Positions 52,894-61,796 of a stretch of DNA of 64,000 nt are shown here, piece by piece; positions within the stretch are counted from its first letter, which is position 1; each line of letters begins with the position of its first letter. The DNA comes from JTS-RE37 sp041744575 (GTDB lineage: Bacteria > Bacteroidota > Bacteroidia > Flavobacteriales > Flavobacteriaceae). Below the pieces are notes generated by a model. That model saw only the letters and a program-made list of their open reading frames with translations, ran no database searches and was not told the DNA's origin. Made by a program: the position numbers and the translations under genes. The DNA lies in contig JBGTKP010000008.1 of NCBI GenBank assembly GCA_041744575.1, positions 124,001 through 188,000 of the forward strand, in the 5' to 3' direction.

Positions 52894-55293
52894 ATGATCA
52901 CAAGCTATCTGAAAATTGCCTGGAGGAATCTGACGAAGCACAAAGGGTATTCGGCAATCAATATAGGAGGTCTGGCACTTGGAATGGCCGTAACCCTGAT
53001 TATCGCTCTTTGGATTGAGGATGAACTCTCCTATAACAGTTACTTTCAGGACCGTGACAGGATTGCCCAGATGTACCAATCGCAGACGTTTAACGGACAG
53101 ACGGGAACCGGACAGGCAATTCCCAGGCCACTGGAAAAAGCAATTCGCGAAGGATATAAGGACAATTTCCGGCATATTGTTATGTCCTCATGGAACAATC
53201 CCCAGTACCTGAATTACAAAGAGTCCAGTTTGTCCAGGACAGGGAATTTTATGCAGGCAGAGGCCCCGGAAATGCTTGGGCTCAACATAATTAGTGGTGA
53301 ACTAAATGGGTTGCGGGAGATTAATTCGATCATGCTATCGGAATCTGTGTCCAAGGCGCTGTTTGGCCAGGAAGACCCGGTTGGCAAGGTGATCAGGGTG
53401 AACAGTCAGTTTGATATGATGGTGACCGCAGTCTATGAGGATATCCCTGTGAATAATGATTTTAATGATCTGCAATTCATAATGCCCTGGGAACAGTACG
53501 TCACCACGCAGGAATGGCTCATGGAGGCGGAAGACAATTGGGGAAACAATTCATTCCAGATGTATCTGACAATAGCTGACAATACGACTATGGATAAAGT
53601 TTCTGCCACCATCAGGGATGTAAAAAAGAATCTGAATGAAGAATCTGTGGAATTCAATCCTCAATTGTTTCTTTTTCCAATGAAGGACTGGTATTTAAGG
53701 GGCAACTTTGAAAATGGCATCCAGACCGGGGGCCGGATAAAATACGTATGGCTTTTCGGTATTATCGGGGCCTTTGTTTTGCTTCTTGCCTGTATTAATT
53801 TCATGAACCTGAGCACAGCACGTTCAGAAAGAAGGGCAAAGGAAGTTGGTATTCGAAAATCAATTGGTTCTCACAGAAGACAACTTATCAATCAGTTTTT
53901 ATGTGAATCGTTTTTGGTAGTGCTCTTCGCCTATTTCTTGGGGATTATTATTGTTCTGCTCACGTTAAATACCTTCAGTGAACTGGCGAAGAAGGAAATA
54001 GATTTTCCTTGGGGAAATCCGGCCTTCTGGCTCATTTCCATAGTCTTCATTTTATTTACAGCCTTACTGGCTGGCAGTTATCCTGCGCTCTACCTGTCTT
54101 CGTTCAAACCTGTAGAGGTATTAAAGGGAACTTTTCGCGGCGGCAGGTATGCCGGTACCCCCAGAAAAATCCTGGTGGTTCTCCAGTTTACAGTTTCGGT
54201 AGCCTTCATCATAGGCACTGTCATCGTGCTGCAGCAGATCAATTATGCCAAAAACAGGCCGGTTGGCTATGATAAGGAAGGCTTGGTTCAGGTCCCGACA
54301 ATGAGCCAGGATTTTTCCGGGAAATATGACCTTATGAGGAGTGAATTGATCGGTTCAGGGGCCGTAGTGGAAATGTCGACGTCCAGCAGTCCGACCACCC
54401 GCATTTGGTCCAACCGCAGTGGGTTCAATTGGGAGGGTAAACAGGAAGGCTTTCAGGAGGATTTTGCCTGGACGGAAGTCTCAGCGGAATATGCAAAGTC
54501 ACTGAATCTGAAAATCTTGGCTGGGAGGGATTTTTCAAGGGAATTTGCCTCGGATTCCAATGCCGTACTTATCAATGAAACAGCGAAAAAATATATGGGT
54601 CTTAGCAATCCCGTTGGAATGTTCCTGAAGGATGATGACGAGGAAGATCCGGAAGAACCACTGAAGATAGTTGGCGTAGTAGAGGACATGATCGCGGAGT
54701 CTCCCTATCAGGCGGTTAAACAAGGTATTTATGTATTTGATAAAAATGAAAACGCCAGTTTTTATAACCTGAGATTAAATCCAAAACAAAGCGCGAGCCA
54801 GAATGTAGCCATTATTGAAAGAGTATTCAAGGATCATTTTCCGAACATTCCCTTCCAGTACGACTTTGTAGATGAACAGTACGGAGCCAAGTTCGCCTCA
54901 GAAGAACGGATCGGGAAACTGTCAGCTATCTTCACCTCTCTCGCTATACTGATCAGCTGTCTGGGACTTTTTGGCCTCACCTCCTTTGTTGCTGAACAAC
55001 GTACCAAGGAAATTGGAGTACGAAAGGTATTGGGCGCTTCGGTCTTTAATGTATGGAATATGCTGTCAAAAGATTTTTTCAGGCTTGTGATCATTTCCTG
55101 TTTTATCGCTGTTCCTGTGTCGTATTACATCATGAACGGCTGGTTGCAGGATTATCCCTACCGGGTGGTACTGTCCTGGTGGATTTTTGGCGCGGCTATT
55201 TTAGGGGCACTGCTGATCACCCTGATCACCGTGAGCTTTCAGGCAGTCAAGGCGGCCATGGCCAATCCGGTACATAGCCTCAGAACGGAATAA
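52894..55293 (+). CDS. FtsX/MacB-type ABC permease 5 of 6
   Basis: 799 residues, same plan. It starts MITSYLKIAWRNLTKHKGYS. The pre-TM2 stretch LRGNFENGIQTGGRIKYVWL is nearly that of permease 1, marking the two as a subgroup although three others lie between them. First module ACINFMNLSTARSERRAKEV, then GIRKSIGSHRRQLINQFLCE. Second module TSFVAEQRTKEIGVRKVLGA. It ends MANPVHSLRTE. The second periplasmic domain has an acidic insert, KDDDEEDPEEPLK, near residue 585. Confidence 0.93.
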   Translation: MITSYLKIAWRNLTKHKGYSAINIGGLALGMAVTLIIALWIEDELSYNSYFQDRDRIAQMYQSQTFNGQTGTGQAIPRPLEKAIREGYKDNFRHIVMSSWNNPQYLNYKESSLSRTGNFMQAEAPEMLGLNIISGELNGLREINSIMLSESVSKALFGQEDPVGKVIRVNSQFDMMVTAVYEDIPVNNDFNDLQFIMPWEQYVTTQEWLMEAEDNWGNNSFQMYLTIADNTTMDKVSATIRDVKKNLNEESVEFNPQLFLFPMKDWYLRGNFENGIQTGGRIKYVWLFGIIGAFVLLLACINFMNLSTARSERRAKEVGIRKSIGSHRRQLINQFLCESFLVVLFAYFLGIIIVLLTLNTFSELAKKEIDFPWGNPAFWLISIVFILFTALLAGSYPALYLSSFKPVEVLKGTFRGGRYAGTPRKILVVLQFTVSVAFIIGTVIVLQQINYAKNRPVGYDKEGLVQVPTMSQDFSGKYDLMRSELIGSGAVVEMSTSSSPTTRIWSNRSGFNWEGKQEGFQEDFAWTEVSAEYAKSLNLKILAGRDFSREFASDSNAVLINETAKKYMGLSNPVGMFLKDDDEEDPEEPLKIVGVVEDMIAESPYQAVKQGIYVFDKNENASFYNLRLNPKQSASQNVAIIERVFKDHFPNIPFQYDFVDEQYGAKFASEERIGKLSAIFTSLAILISCLGLFGLTSFVAEQRTKEIGVRKVLGASVFNVWNMLSKDFFRLVIISCFIAVPVSYYIMNGWLQDYPYRVVLSWWIFGAAILGALLITLITVSFQAVKAAMANPVHSLRTE

Positions 55294-55358
55294 TACACAT
55301 AGGATCGTATAGTGTGACCTAATTGCCATCATAATTGAATCAAGGATAAACCGAAGCC

Positions 55359-57740
55359 ATGCTCAAAAACTATATCACCATCGCCTGGAGGAACCTTATG
55401 AGGAATAAGGTCTTCTCCTTTATTAACCTCACAGGGCTGAGTATTGGTCTTGCCTGCTGCCTGCTCATTGTGCTTTTTGCCAAAGATGAGCTTAGTTTCG
55501 ATCGGTTCCATAAGGACATTGACCAACTTTATCAATTGACCTGCCGTGTGGTTGAAAATAATGGAAAGGAATCTCTCTTCGGAATTGCATCGCATATTCA
55601 GGGGCCTACATTCGCACGGGAGATCCCGGAAATAGAAAAAGCGGTGCGGGTATCAGAAGTTAATTTTATTGTGAGGAAGGGAGAAGAGACTTTTGAGGAA
55701 AAAGTTTCCTTTGCGGATCCAGATTTTTTCGAAGTTTTTTCCTTTCCCCTGATGATAGGCGACCCGGAACAGGTTCTGGAAGATACACACTCGATGGTGC
55801 TATCGGAAGAAATGGCTAATAAATATTTTGGCGAAACAGATCCCGTTGGTGAGACACTGGACTTGATGACAGGTACAGAATTCGAGTCCTTTGTGGTTAC
55901 GGGAGTAGCTAAAAGAGCTCCGGAAAATTCCAGTATAAAATTTAACATCCTGCTTTCCTTTAAGTATAATGATGCCCGTCAACCGGACAATCATTGGCTC
56001 AATCTCAATTTTCCAACCTACCTGGTCCTGAATAAGAACGCCGATATTCCCGCAGTGGTGACAAAAATGGCCCGAAGCTTTAAGGCCAATGCCAGCCAGC
56101 AGATCGAAGAGGAGAAAAAACGTGGGTTGGATGCTCAATTCCAATATGGGCTGGAACCATTTCAACAGGTGCATCTCAATAAGGCGATCATGTACAGACC
56201 AGAGCCAAGTGATCCTATTTATGCTTATATCCTGTCAGGGATAGCTCTTTTTTTATTACTTATTGCGTGCATTAATTTTATCAACCTTACCGTTGCAAAA
56301 TCTCTGAAACGCGGAAAGGAAATTGGTATCCGGAAAGTGGTCGGTGGCGAACGCAGGCAACTGATCCTTCAATTTCTTGGCGAATCCTTTATCCTCTGCC
56401 TGATCTCCTTTTCGCTGGCACTTATCCTGGCCAACCTCGCCTTGCCCATCTTTAACGACCTTTCCAATAAACGACTGGAAATAGGCTATTTATTTGATTA
56501 CAAGCTAGTTATTTCCTTTGCTGTCCTGTTCCTTCTGACGGTACTGGCAGCCGGATTTTATCCGGCACTGGTCTTGTCCGGGTTTGACCCGGTAAAAACG
56601 CTCTATAACCGGATGACCTATTCCGGGAGAAATTATCTCGCTAAAGGGCTCATTATTTTCCAGTTCTGCCTGACCACCTTGATGCTCATCACAACCCTCT
56701 TTATTAACAATCAGTTCCATTACCTCACCCATGAGGATCTGGGTTATGATGACAAAAACCTGATGGTTCTGAATCTTCCATACAATACCGGCAACTCCCT
56801 GGCCAAGACCATACAAAATGAAATAATGGTATTCCCTGGGGTTAACGGTATAGGCACAAGACAAGAGGGTTTCTGGGGTACCAACTCCAGGGCCAATGGT
56901 TTTGACATTCCCGTAAATTTCGACCATATTGATAGCGACTACCTGCCCACTATGAAAATCAGATTGGCAGAAGGCAGGAACTTTTCCCCGGAATTGCCCG
57001 GGGACTCTGTAAGTTCGGTCCTGGTTAACCAGGCTTTCGTTAAAGCAGCTGGGTGGAAGGGTTCTGCAATTGGCAAAACAATAGATTTTTTTAACGGGCA
57101 AGACGCGAATTTTACGATTGTAGGGGTTGTTAAGAACTACCATTTCGGCTCTTTGAAGCAGGAAATCTCCCCGCAGGTATTTACAATGCAGCCTGGTCTT
57201 CCCTTTAGCAGCCTGATGATTAAGATCTCGCCGGAACGTCGGGTTGAAACTATTGCTGCCATTCAGGAATTATATCAATCCAAGCTGCCATATCATCCTT
57301 TCAAATACGATTTCCTTGAAGATCTCAATAAAATACAATACCAACAGGAAGCCCGTTGGAAGCAGATTGTGGGTATTGGCGCCCTGCTGATGATCTTTAT
57401 TTCCAGTATCGGATTGTTTGGCCTGACATTGTTATCCATTCAACAAAAAACCAAAGAAATAGGAATCCGGAAGATCCTGGGTGCAAGTATTTTTCAAATC
57501 GCCCGAATGCTTACCAGGAATTTTCTGGGGCTGATATTCATCTCTTTTGCCATTGCGATTCCCGTTGCCTGGTATGTGACCGAGACATGGCTCGAGAATT
57601 TTGCTTATAGAATTGACATTACCTGGGAAGTATTTGTACTCTCCGCGGGATGCATCCTGCTGATTGCCCTGGCTACGATCAGCTATCAGACTTTTCGGGC
57701 TGCAAACCTGGATCCGGCTAAAAATCTGAGGGTCGAATAG
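55359..57740 (+). CDS. FtsX/MacB-type ABC permease 6 of 6
   Basis: 793 residues, same plan but the most divergent. It starts MLKNYITIAWRNLMRNKVFS. First module LLIACINFINLTVAKSLKRG, then KEIGIRKVVGGERRQLILQF. Second module GLTLLSIQQKTKEIGIRKIL. It ends LDPAKNLRVE, the only copy with Asp before Pro and without the SLRTE ending. Both its start (NYITIAWRN) and its end (NL-R-V-E, stop TAG) are the closest match to the collapsed seventh permease that follows after 101 bases. Confidence 0.93.
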   Translation: MLKNYITIAWRNLMRNKVFSFINLTGLSIGLACCLLIVLFAKDELSFDRFHKDIDQLYQLTCRVVENNGKESLFGIASHIQGPTFAREIPEIEKAVRVSEVNFIVRKGEETFEEKVSFADPDFFEVFSFPLMIGDPEQVLEDTHSMVLSEEMANKYFGETDPVGETLDLMTGTEFESFVVTGVAKRAPENSSIKFNILLSFKYNDARQPDNHWLNLNFPTYLVLNKNADIPAVVTKMARSFKANASQQIEEEKKRGLDAQFQYGLEPFQQVHLNKAIMYRPEPSDPIYAYILSGIALFLLLIACINFINLTVAKSLKRGKEIGIRKVVGGERRQLILQFLGESFILCLISFSLALILANLALPIFNDLSNKRLEIGYLFDYKLVISFAVLFLLTVLAAGFYPALVLSGFDPVKTLYNRMTYSGRNYLAKGLIIFQFCLTTLMLITTLFINNQFHYLTHEDLGYDDKNLMVLNLPYNTGNSLAKTIQNEIMVFPGVNGIGTRQEGFWGTNSRANGFDIPVNFDHIDSDYLPTMKIRLAEGRNFSPELPGDSVSSVLVNQAFVKAAGWKGSAIGKTIDFFNGQDANFTIVGVVKNYHFGSLKQEISPQVFTMQPGLPFSSLMIKISPERRVETIAAIQELYQSKLPYHPFKYDFLEDLNKIQYQQEARWKQIVGIGALLMIFISSIGLFGLTLLSIQQKTKEIGIRKILGASIFQIARMLTRNFLGLIFISFAIAIPVAWYVTETWLENFAYRIDITWEVFVLSAGCILLIALATISYQTFRAANLDPAKNLRVE

Positions 57741-57841
57741 TGGTCTGGTCTAAAACAAGAATAAAGATCATAGTATGAAGGGCTGACGGATGCCTGGCGC
57801 GACTGAGAATGTAGCATAGTTAAACATACGGACACGGGATC

Positions 57842-57902
57842 ATGTTCAAAAATTATATTACGATTGCCTGGAGAAACAATCCGGTACGGAATCTGTGAAT
57901 AG
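57842..57902 (+). pseudogene. Collapsed remnant of a seventh FtsX/MacB permease
   Basis: An ATG at 57842 opens MFKNYITIAWRN, the invariant permease N-terminus, and runs directly into NPVRNL, the invariant C-terminus (compare NPVKSLRTE and NPAKNLRVE), then TGA at 57896-57898. Reading on with a five-base deletion restores GAA-TAG (57897-57902), the last two codons of permease 6. The ~775 residues between are gone. Permeases 1-6 carry TGGAGGAA at the 5' join and five of six carry AATCC at the 3' join (permease 6 has GATCC), so the deletion joined two conserved positions. Confidence 0.75.
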
Positions 57903-57931
57903 GCACCTAAGAAAAATTAAAAGCACTATCT

Positions 57932-58594
57932 ATGTTACTCGACTTAAAAAACATTTACAAATGGGTACAACAGGGGGGACAACGTGTTTTCCTCTTAAAA
58001 GATATTAACTTGTCTGTACATGAGGGAGAGTTTATCTCGATCATGGGACCCTCAGGATCAGGTAAGTCCACCTTGCTGAATGTCATTGGCATGCTGGATG
58101 ATTTTAATGAGGGAGAATACAGCTTTCTGGACGAACCGGTACACCGATTGAAGGAAAAACACCGCTCGAACCTGTATAAAAAGTATATTGGATTTGTATT
58201 CCAGGCATACCATCTCATTGACGAACTTACAGTATATGAAAATCTTGAAATGCCCTTATTATACAAAAACCACAGCTCCTCTGAACGGAAGGCCATGGTG
58301 GCTGATATGCTGGACCGATTCAATATTGTGGGCAAACAAAAACTCTTCCCGACACAATTGAGTGGGGGGCAGCAACAGCTGGTTGGGGTGGCCAGGGCAT
58401 TGATTGGAAGACCCAAACTCATTCTGGCTGATGAACCCACAGGTAACCTTAATTCCAAACAGGGCGAAGAGATCATGGAATTGTTCACAGAATTGAACGC
58501 TGAGGGGGTTACCATCCTTCAGGTAACACATTCGGAAAGCAATGCCACCTACGGATCACGCACCATCAATCTTCTGGATGGCCGGCAGATCTGA
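57932..58594 (+). CDS. ABC ATPase of the MacB/LolD type (second copy)
   Basis: 220 residues. Walker A is IMGPSGSGKSTLLNVIGMLD (about residues 37-56), Q-loop FVFQAYHLIDELTVYENLEM, signature LSGGQQQLVGVARALIGRPK, Walker [14 protein letters not shown], and switch His in ILQVTHSES. The residue after QQQ is Leu where the first copy has the usual Arg. It closes the permease array, 29 bases after the collapsed permease, and may have been that gene's partner. Whether it now serves the six intact permeases is open. Confidence 0.95.
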   Translation: MLLDLKNIYKWVQQGGQRVFLLKDINLSVHEGEFISIMGPSGSGKSTLLNVIGMLDDFNEGEYSFLDEPVHRLKEKHRSNLYKKYIGFVFQAYHLIDELTVYENLEMPLLYKNHSSSERKAMVADMLDRFNIVGKQKLFPTQLSGGQQQLVGVARALIGRPKLILADEPTGNLNSKQGEEIMELFTELNAEGVTILQVTHSESNATYGSRTINLLDGRQI

Positions 58595-58715
58595 TACAAC
58601 TCCCAAGTGCGGGTCCGTGGAAGCCGCGATCCTTGAAGCCTATTGCAGTGAAAATCAGTTCGCTTTCTGACCTCTTATTTCAAATCCATCCTTTCCTATT
58701 CTCAACCATATATCC

Positions 58716-58723
58716 TATCTTTG
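58716..58723 (+). promoter_or_regulatory. Putative -7 promoter element (TATCTTTG) for the Mrp gene
   Basis: Matches TAnnTTTG, 35 bases before the ATG at 58759. It marks the start of a new transcription unit after the export operon. Confidence 0.5.
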
Positions 58724-58758
58724 TTGTTTAGAATGATTTTACATAAAGGGAGGCAACT

Positions 58759-59904
58759 ATGGGAGCGAGGTTGGATAAAAAAGACATCCTGAAGGCACTT
58801 GAAACGATTACAGTTCCCGGTGAAGGCCAGGATATGGTCCAAAGCGGAGCCGTTGATAATATCCAGGTCTTCGGGGATGAAGTTGTTGTTGACCTTACCA
58901 TAAGGAATCCAAGTCTTCAGGCACGAAAAAAGACGGAGGTGGAGATATTAAAGGCCATTCACAATCTTGTGTATGAAAAGGCCAAGATCACCGTCCATAT
59001 TAAAGTGGATGCCCCCGCTAAACAGAAAGTAAATGTAATAAAGGGCAAACCCATCCAAGGTATCCGGAACATCGTCGCTGTGGCATCCGGCAAGGGAGGT
59101 GTCGGCAAGTCAACCGTCACTGCCAATCTTGCCGTAACCCTGGTCAAAATGGGGTTTAAAGTAGGGCTTCTCGATGCGGATATTTACGGCCCTTCAATTC
59201 CAATCATGTTTGACATTGCTCAGGAAAAACCCCTGGCTACCAATGTAGACGGTAAATCTAAAATGAAGCCTGTAGAGAACTATGGGGTTAAAGTGCTGTC
59301 CATCGGGTTTTTCACGCAACCGAACCAGGCGGTCATCTGGAGAGGCCCTATGGCGTCGAAAGCCCTCAATCAGATGATCTTTGATGCAGACTGGGGACAT
59401 CTGGATTTTTTATTGATTGATTTACCTCCGGGAACGGGGGATATCCATTTGAGTATCATGCAAGCGCTGCCGGTGACAGGCGCAGTGATAGTGAGCACCC
59501 CCCAGGAAGTTGCCCTGGCGGATGCCAGAAAAGGGGTAGCGATGTTCCGGCAGGAAGCCATCAGTGTACCGGTGCTTGGGATTGTTGAAAATATGGCCTA
59601 CTTTACTCCTGCCGAATTACCTGCCAACAAATATTATATCTTTGGGAAAGAAGGGGCACGGCATCTGGCCCAAGACCTGCAGGTGCCATTCCTGGGTGAA
59701 ATACCTTTGGTACAGAGCATCCGCGAGGCAGGCGACGTCGGAAGACCTGCCGCTTTGCAGACTGCCACACCTGTTGAAAGCGCTTATGAAGAGCTTACAA
59801 GGAATGTGGTAAGAGAAGTGGTGAGGAGGAACAATGACCTCCCGGAAACGGAAGCTATTAAAATAACAACCATGGCCGGCTGTGCTGCAGTCAGGAAGAA
59901 ATAA
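58759..59904 (+). CDS. Mrp/ApbC-type Fe-S cluster carrier ATPase
   Basis: 381 residues. An N-terminal DUF59 domain (about 1-95) is followed by the ParA/MinD-type P-loop domain: VASGKGGVGKSTVTANLAVT (about residues 108-127), LLDADIYGPSIPIMFD, LLIDLPPGTGDIHLSIMQA. It binds and transfers Fe-S clusters to target enzymes in an ATP-dependent cycle. The canonical CxxC that would lie after IVENMAYF is absent; FTPAELPANKYYIFGKEG stands there. A lone Cys near the C-terminus (TTMAGCAAV) is the only other candidate. The NifU-type gene follows after 105 bases, so they probably share a transcript. Confidence 0.94.
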   Translation: MGARLDKKDILKALETITVPGEGQDMVQSGAVDNIQVFGDEVVVDLTIRNPSLQARKKTEVEILKAIHNLVYEKAKITVHIKVDAPAKQKVNVIKGKPIQGIRNIVAVASGKGGVGKSTVTANLAVTLVKMGFKVGLLDADIYGPSIPIMFDIAQEKPLATNVDGKSKMKPVENYGVKVLSIGFFTQPNQAVIWRGPMASKALNQMIFDADWGHLDFLLIDLPPGTGDIHLSIMQALPVTGAVIVSTPQEVALADARKGVAMFRQEAISVPVLGIVENMAYFTPAELPANKYYIFGKEGARHLAQDLQVPFLGEIPLVQSIREAGDVGRPAALQTATPVESAYEELTRNVVREVVRRNNDLPETEAIKITTMAGCAAVRKK

Positions 59905-60009
59905 CAGGAATTCCGGACCCGGGGATTCTTCAAAAGCAGGTGAATGCCATACAACAAAACCATCCCGGTTATCTCATAGATGTCAGGGATGTGGCTTAAT
60001 TATAAAATC

Positions 60010-60246
60010 ATGACACCAGAAGAATTAAGATTGAATGTGGAAAATGCACTCGAGGAAATCCGTCCCTTTCTTCAAAGTGACGGCGGGGATATCTCACTTA
60101 TTTCCATTGATGACGGCAGACTGGTTAAAATAAGGCTGGAAGGATCGTGTGTGGGTTGCAGCGTCAACCAGATGACCCTTAAGAGTGGGGTGGAAATGAC
60201 CATAAAAAAGCATGCACCTCAGATTGAAAGTGTCATTAATATCTAA
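60010..60246 (+). CDS. NifU C-terminal domain protein (Fe-S scaffold)
   Basis: 78 residues from the ATG at 60010. A longer frame would add ten residues of no similarity. It is the stand-alone NifU C-terminal (Nfu) domain: LEEIRPFLQSDGGDISLISI, then LEGSCVGCSVNQMTLKSGVE with the CxxC that holds a [4Fe-4S] cluster between two subunits. It probably receives or delivers clusters together with the Mrp protein encoded upstream. The oxidoreductase gene follows after 71 bases. Confidence 0.92.
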   Translation: MTPEELRLNVENALEEIRPFLQSDGGDISLISIDDGRLVKIRLEGSCVGCSVNQMTLKSGVEMTIKKHAPQIESVINI

Positions 60247-60317
60247 TTGCATGAGGATGGTACTTTCACAGATTACCAGTTGCTCCTGAACTTATAGCCG
60301 GTATAGCAGGACCTTTC

Positions 60318-61370
60318 ATGATTAAAACGGACATACTTATTATTGGAGCGGGGCCAACTGGTCTCTTTGCGGTTTTTGAAGCCGGATTGCTCCAGCTCAA
60401 ATGTCATCTTATCGATGCCCTGCCACATATTGGGGGGCAATGCTCGGAGATTTATCCGAAGAAACCCATCTATGATATCCCGGGATTTCCCCAGGTTCTT
60501 GCCGGAGAACTGGTGGCCAATCTTATGGAACAAATCCAACCCTTCCAGCCAGGTTTTACCCTGGGTGAGCGGGCAGAACATATTGAGTTTCTTCCGGATG
60601 ATCTGTTTAAAGTCACTACCAATAAGGGGACGGTTCATCATGCCCCTGTGGTTGTGATAGCAGGAGGTCTTGGCAGTTTTGAACCCCGAAAACCCCTGAT
60701 CAGCAATCTGGCCGCCTTCGAAGACAAAGGAGTGGCTTACATGATCAAGGACCCGGAGGTGTACAGGAACAAAAAAGTACTGATAGCCGGAGGGGGTGAT
60801 TCGGCGCTCGACTGGAGTATTTTTCTCTCGGAAATTGCCTCTGAGGTGATGCTGGTGCACCGGCGCAATGAATTCCGGGGTGCCCTGGATTCTGTGGAAA
60901 AAGTACAACATCTGAAAAATACGGGAAAAATAAAACTGTTGACTCCGGCCGAGGTGGTTGGTCTCAACGGAAATAGCCATCTGGAATCGGTAACCGTGGC
61001 GATGGGCGAGAAAGAACTTGCCATTGCGACGGACGCTTTTATTCCCCTCTTTGGTCTCTCGCCCAAACTGGGTCCCATTGGCAACTGGGGACTTGAGATT
61101 GAGAAAAATGCCATCAGGGTCGATAATTCCCTGGATTATCAAACCAGCATCCCCGGAATTTACGCCATCGGAGATGTCAATACCTATCCGGGAAAATTAA
61201 AACTGATACTTTGTGGCTTTCACGAAGCTACATTAATGTGCCAGGGCGCTTACAGGCGTATCCATCCCGGGAAAAGCTATGTGATGAAATACACCACAGT
61301 CGGCGGCGTCCAGGGTTTTGACGGAAGCGTGAAAGAAGCCCCCAGGACAGTGGTGAAGGCCATACACTAG
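60318..61370 (+). CDS. Ferredoxin--NADP reductase, thioredoxin-reductase-like type
   Basis: 350-residue FAD/NAD(P)H enzyme. The FAD motif is DILIIGAGPTGLFAVFEAG (residues 4-22), and GGQCSEIYPKKPIYDIPG (about 42-59) is characteristic of this FNR type. The NAD(P)H motif is KVLIAGGGDSALDW (about 153-166), and IYAIGDVNTYPGKLKL is the second FAD motif. There is no CxxC redox pair, which separates it from thioredoxin reductase. It would move electrons between NADPH and a ferredoxin; the next gene encodes one, 52 bases away. Confidence 0.92.
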   Translation: MIKTDILIIGAGPTGLFAVFEAGLLQLKCHLIDALPHIGGQCSEIYPKKPIYDIPGFPQVLAGELVANLMEQIQPFQPGFTLGERAEHIEFLPDDLFKVTTNKGTVHHAPVVVIAGGLGSFEPRKPLISNLAAFEDKGVAYMIKDPEVYRNKKVLIAGGGDSALDWSIFLSEIASEVMLVHRRNEFRGALDSVEKVQHLKNTGKIKLLTPAEVVGLNGNSHLESVTVAMGEKELAIATDAFIPLFGLSPKLGPIGNWGLEIEKNAIRVDNSLDYQTSIPGIYAIGDVNTYPGKLKLILCGFHEATLMCQGAYRRIHPGKSYVMKYTTVGGVQGFDGSVKEAPRTVVKAIH

Positions 61371-61422
61371 AGGCCGCAAGCGATGCGGGGTTAAAGCAGA
61401 TATATGCACTATATATGACCTG

Positions 61423-61752
61423 ATGACCGACATTAAAATCAATATAATTGACAGGGAAGGGACGCCACATGAAGTGGTAGCCCCTACAGACATGAACATG
61501 AATCTTATGGAACTCGTCAGGTCTTATGAACTTGCCCCTGAAGGTACCATAGGTGTATGCGGGGGGATAGCCATGTGTGCCTCCTGTCAGTGTTATATAC
61601 TTTCGGCACACCTCCTGCCGGAAAAGTCGGATGAGGAAGAAGCAATGTTATCAGAGGCTTTTTATGTGCAGGAGAACAGCAGATTGGGATGTCAGATCCG
61701 AATCAGTCCGGATCTTTTTGGCCTCCAGATCGAGCTGGCCCCTGAATCATAG
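61423..61752 (+). CDS. 2Fe-2S ferredoxin
   Basis: 109 residues. The cluster-binding pattern is VCGGIAMCASCQCYI (about residues 46-60) with the fourth Cys in RLGCQIRI (about 89). The spacing C-x5-C-x2-C matches adrenodoxin-type ferredoxins. Low-potential electron carrier, most likely the partner of the reductase encoded just upstream. A small CCGCA/TGCGG stem lies between the two genes. The gene ends 44 bases before the convergent ABC exporter gene. Confidence 0.92.
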   Translation: MTDIKINIIDREGTPHEVVAPTDMNMNLMELVRSYELAPEGTIGVCGGIAMCASCQCYILSAHLLPEKSDEEEAMLSEAFYVQENSRLGCQIRISPDLFGLQIELAPES

Positions 61753-61796
61753 CCGGGTTGACCTGTCCTTCTTTAAAGGTGGACCACAGGGGCCAA

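Noticed and set aside
42959..57740. Idea that the six permeases are a recent tandem amplification
   Set aside because: The periplasmic domains are too divergent, and 1 and 5 group together while neighbours do not; the array must be old or assembled.
60273..61142. 289-codon open frame on the minus strand opposite the ferredoxin-NADP reductase gene
   Set aside because: The plus strand encodes an intact, well-recognised flavoenzyme here; the antisense product is rich in His, Phe and Gln without motifs.
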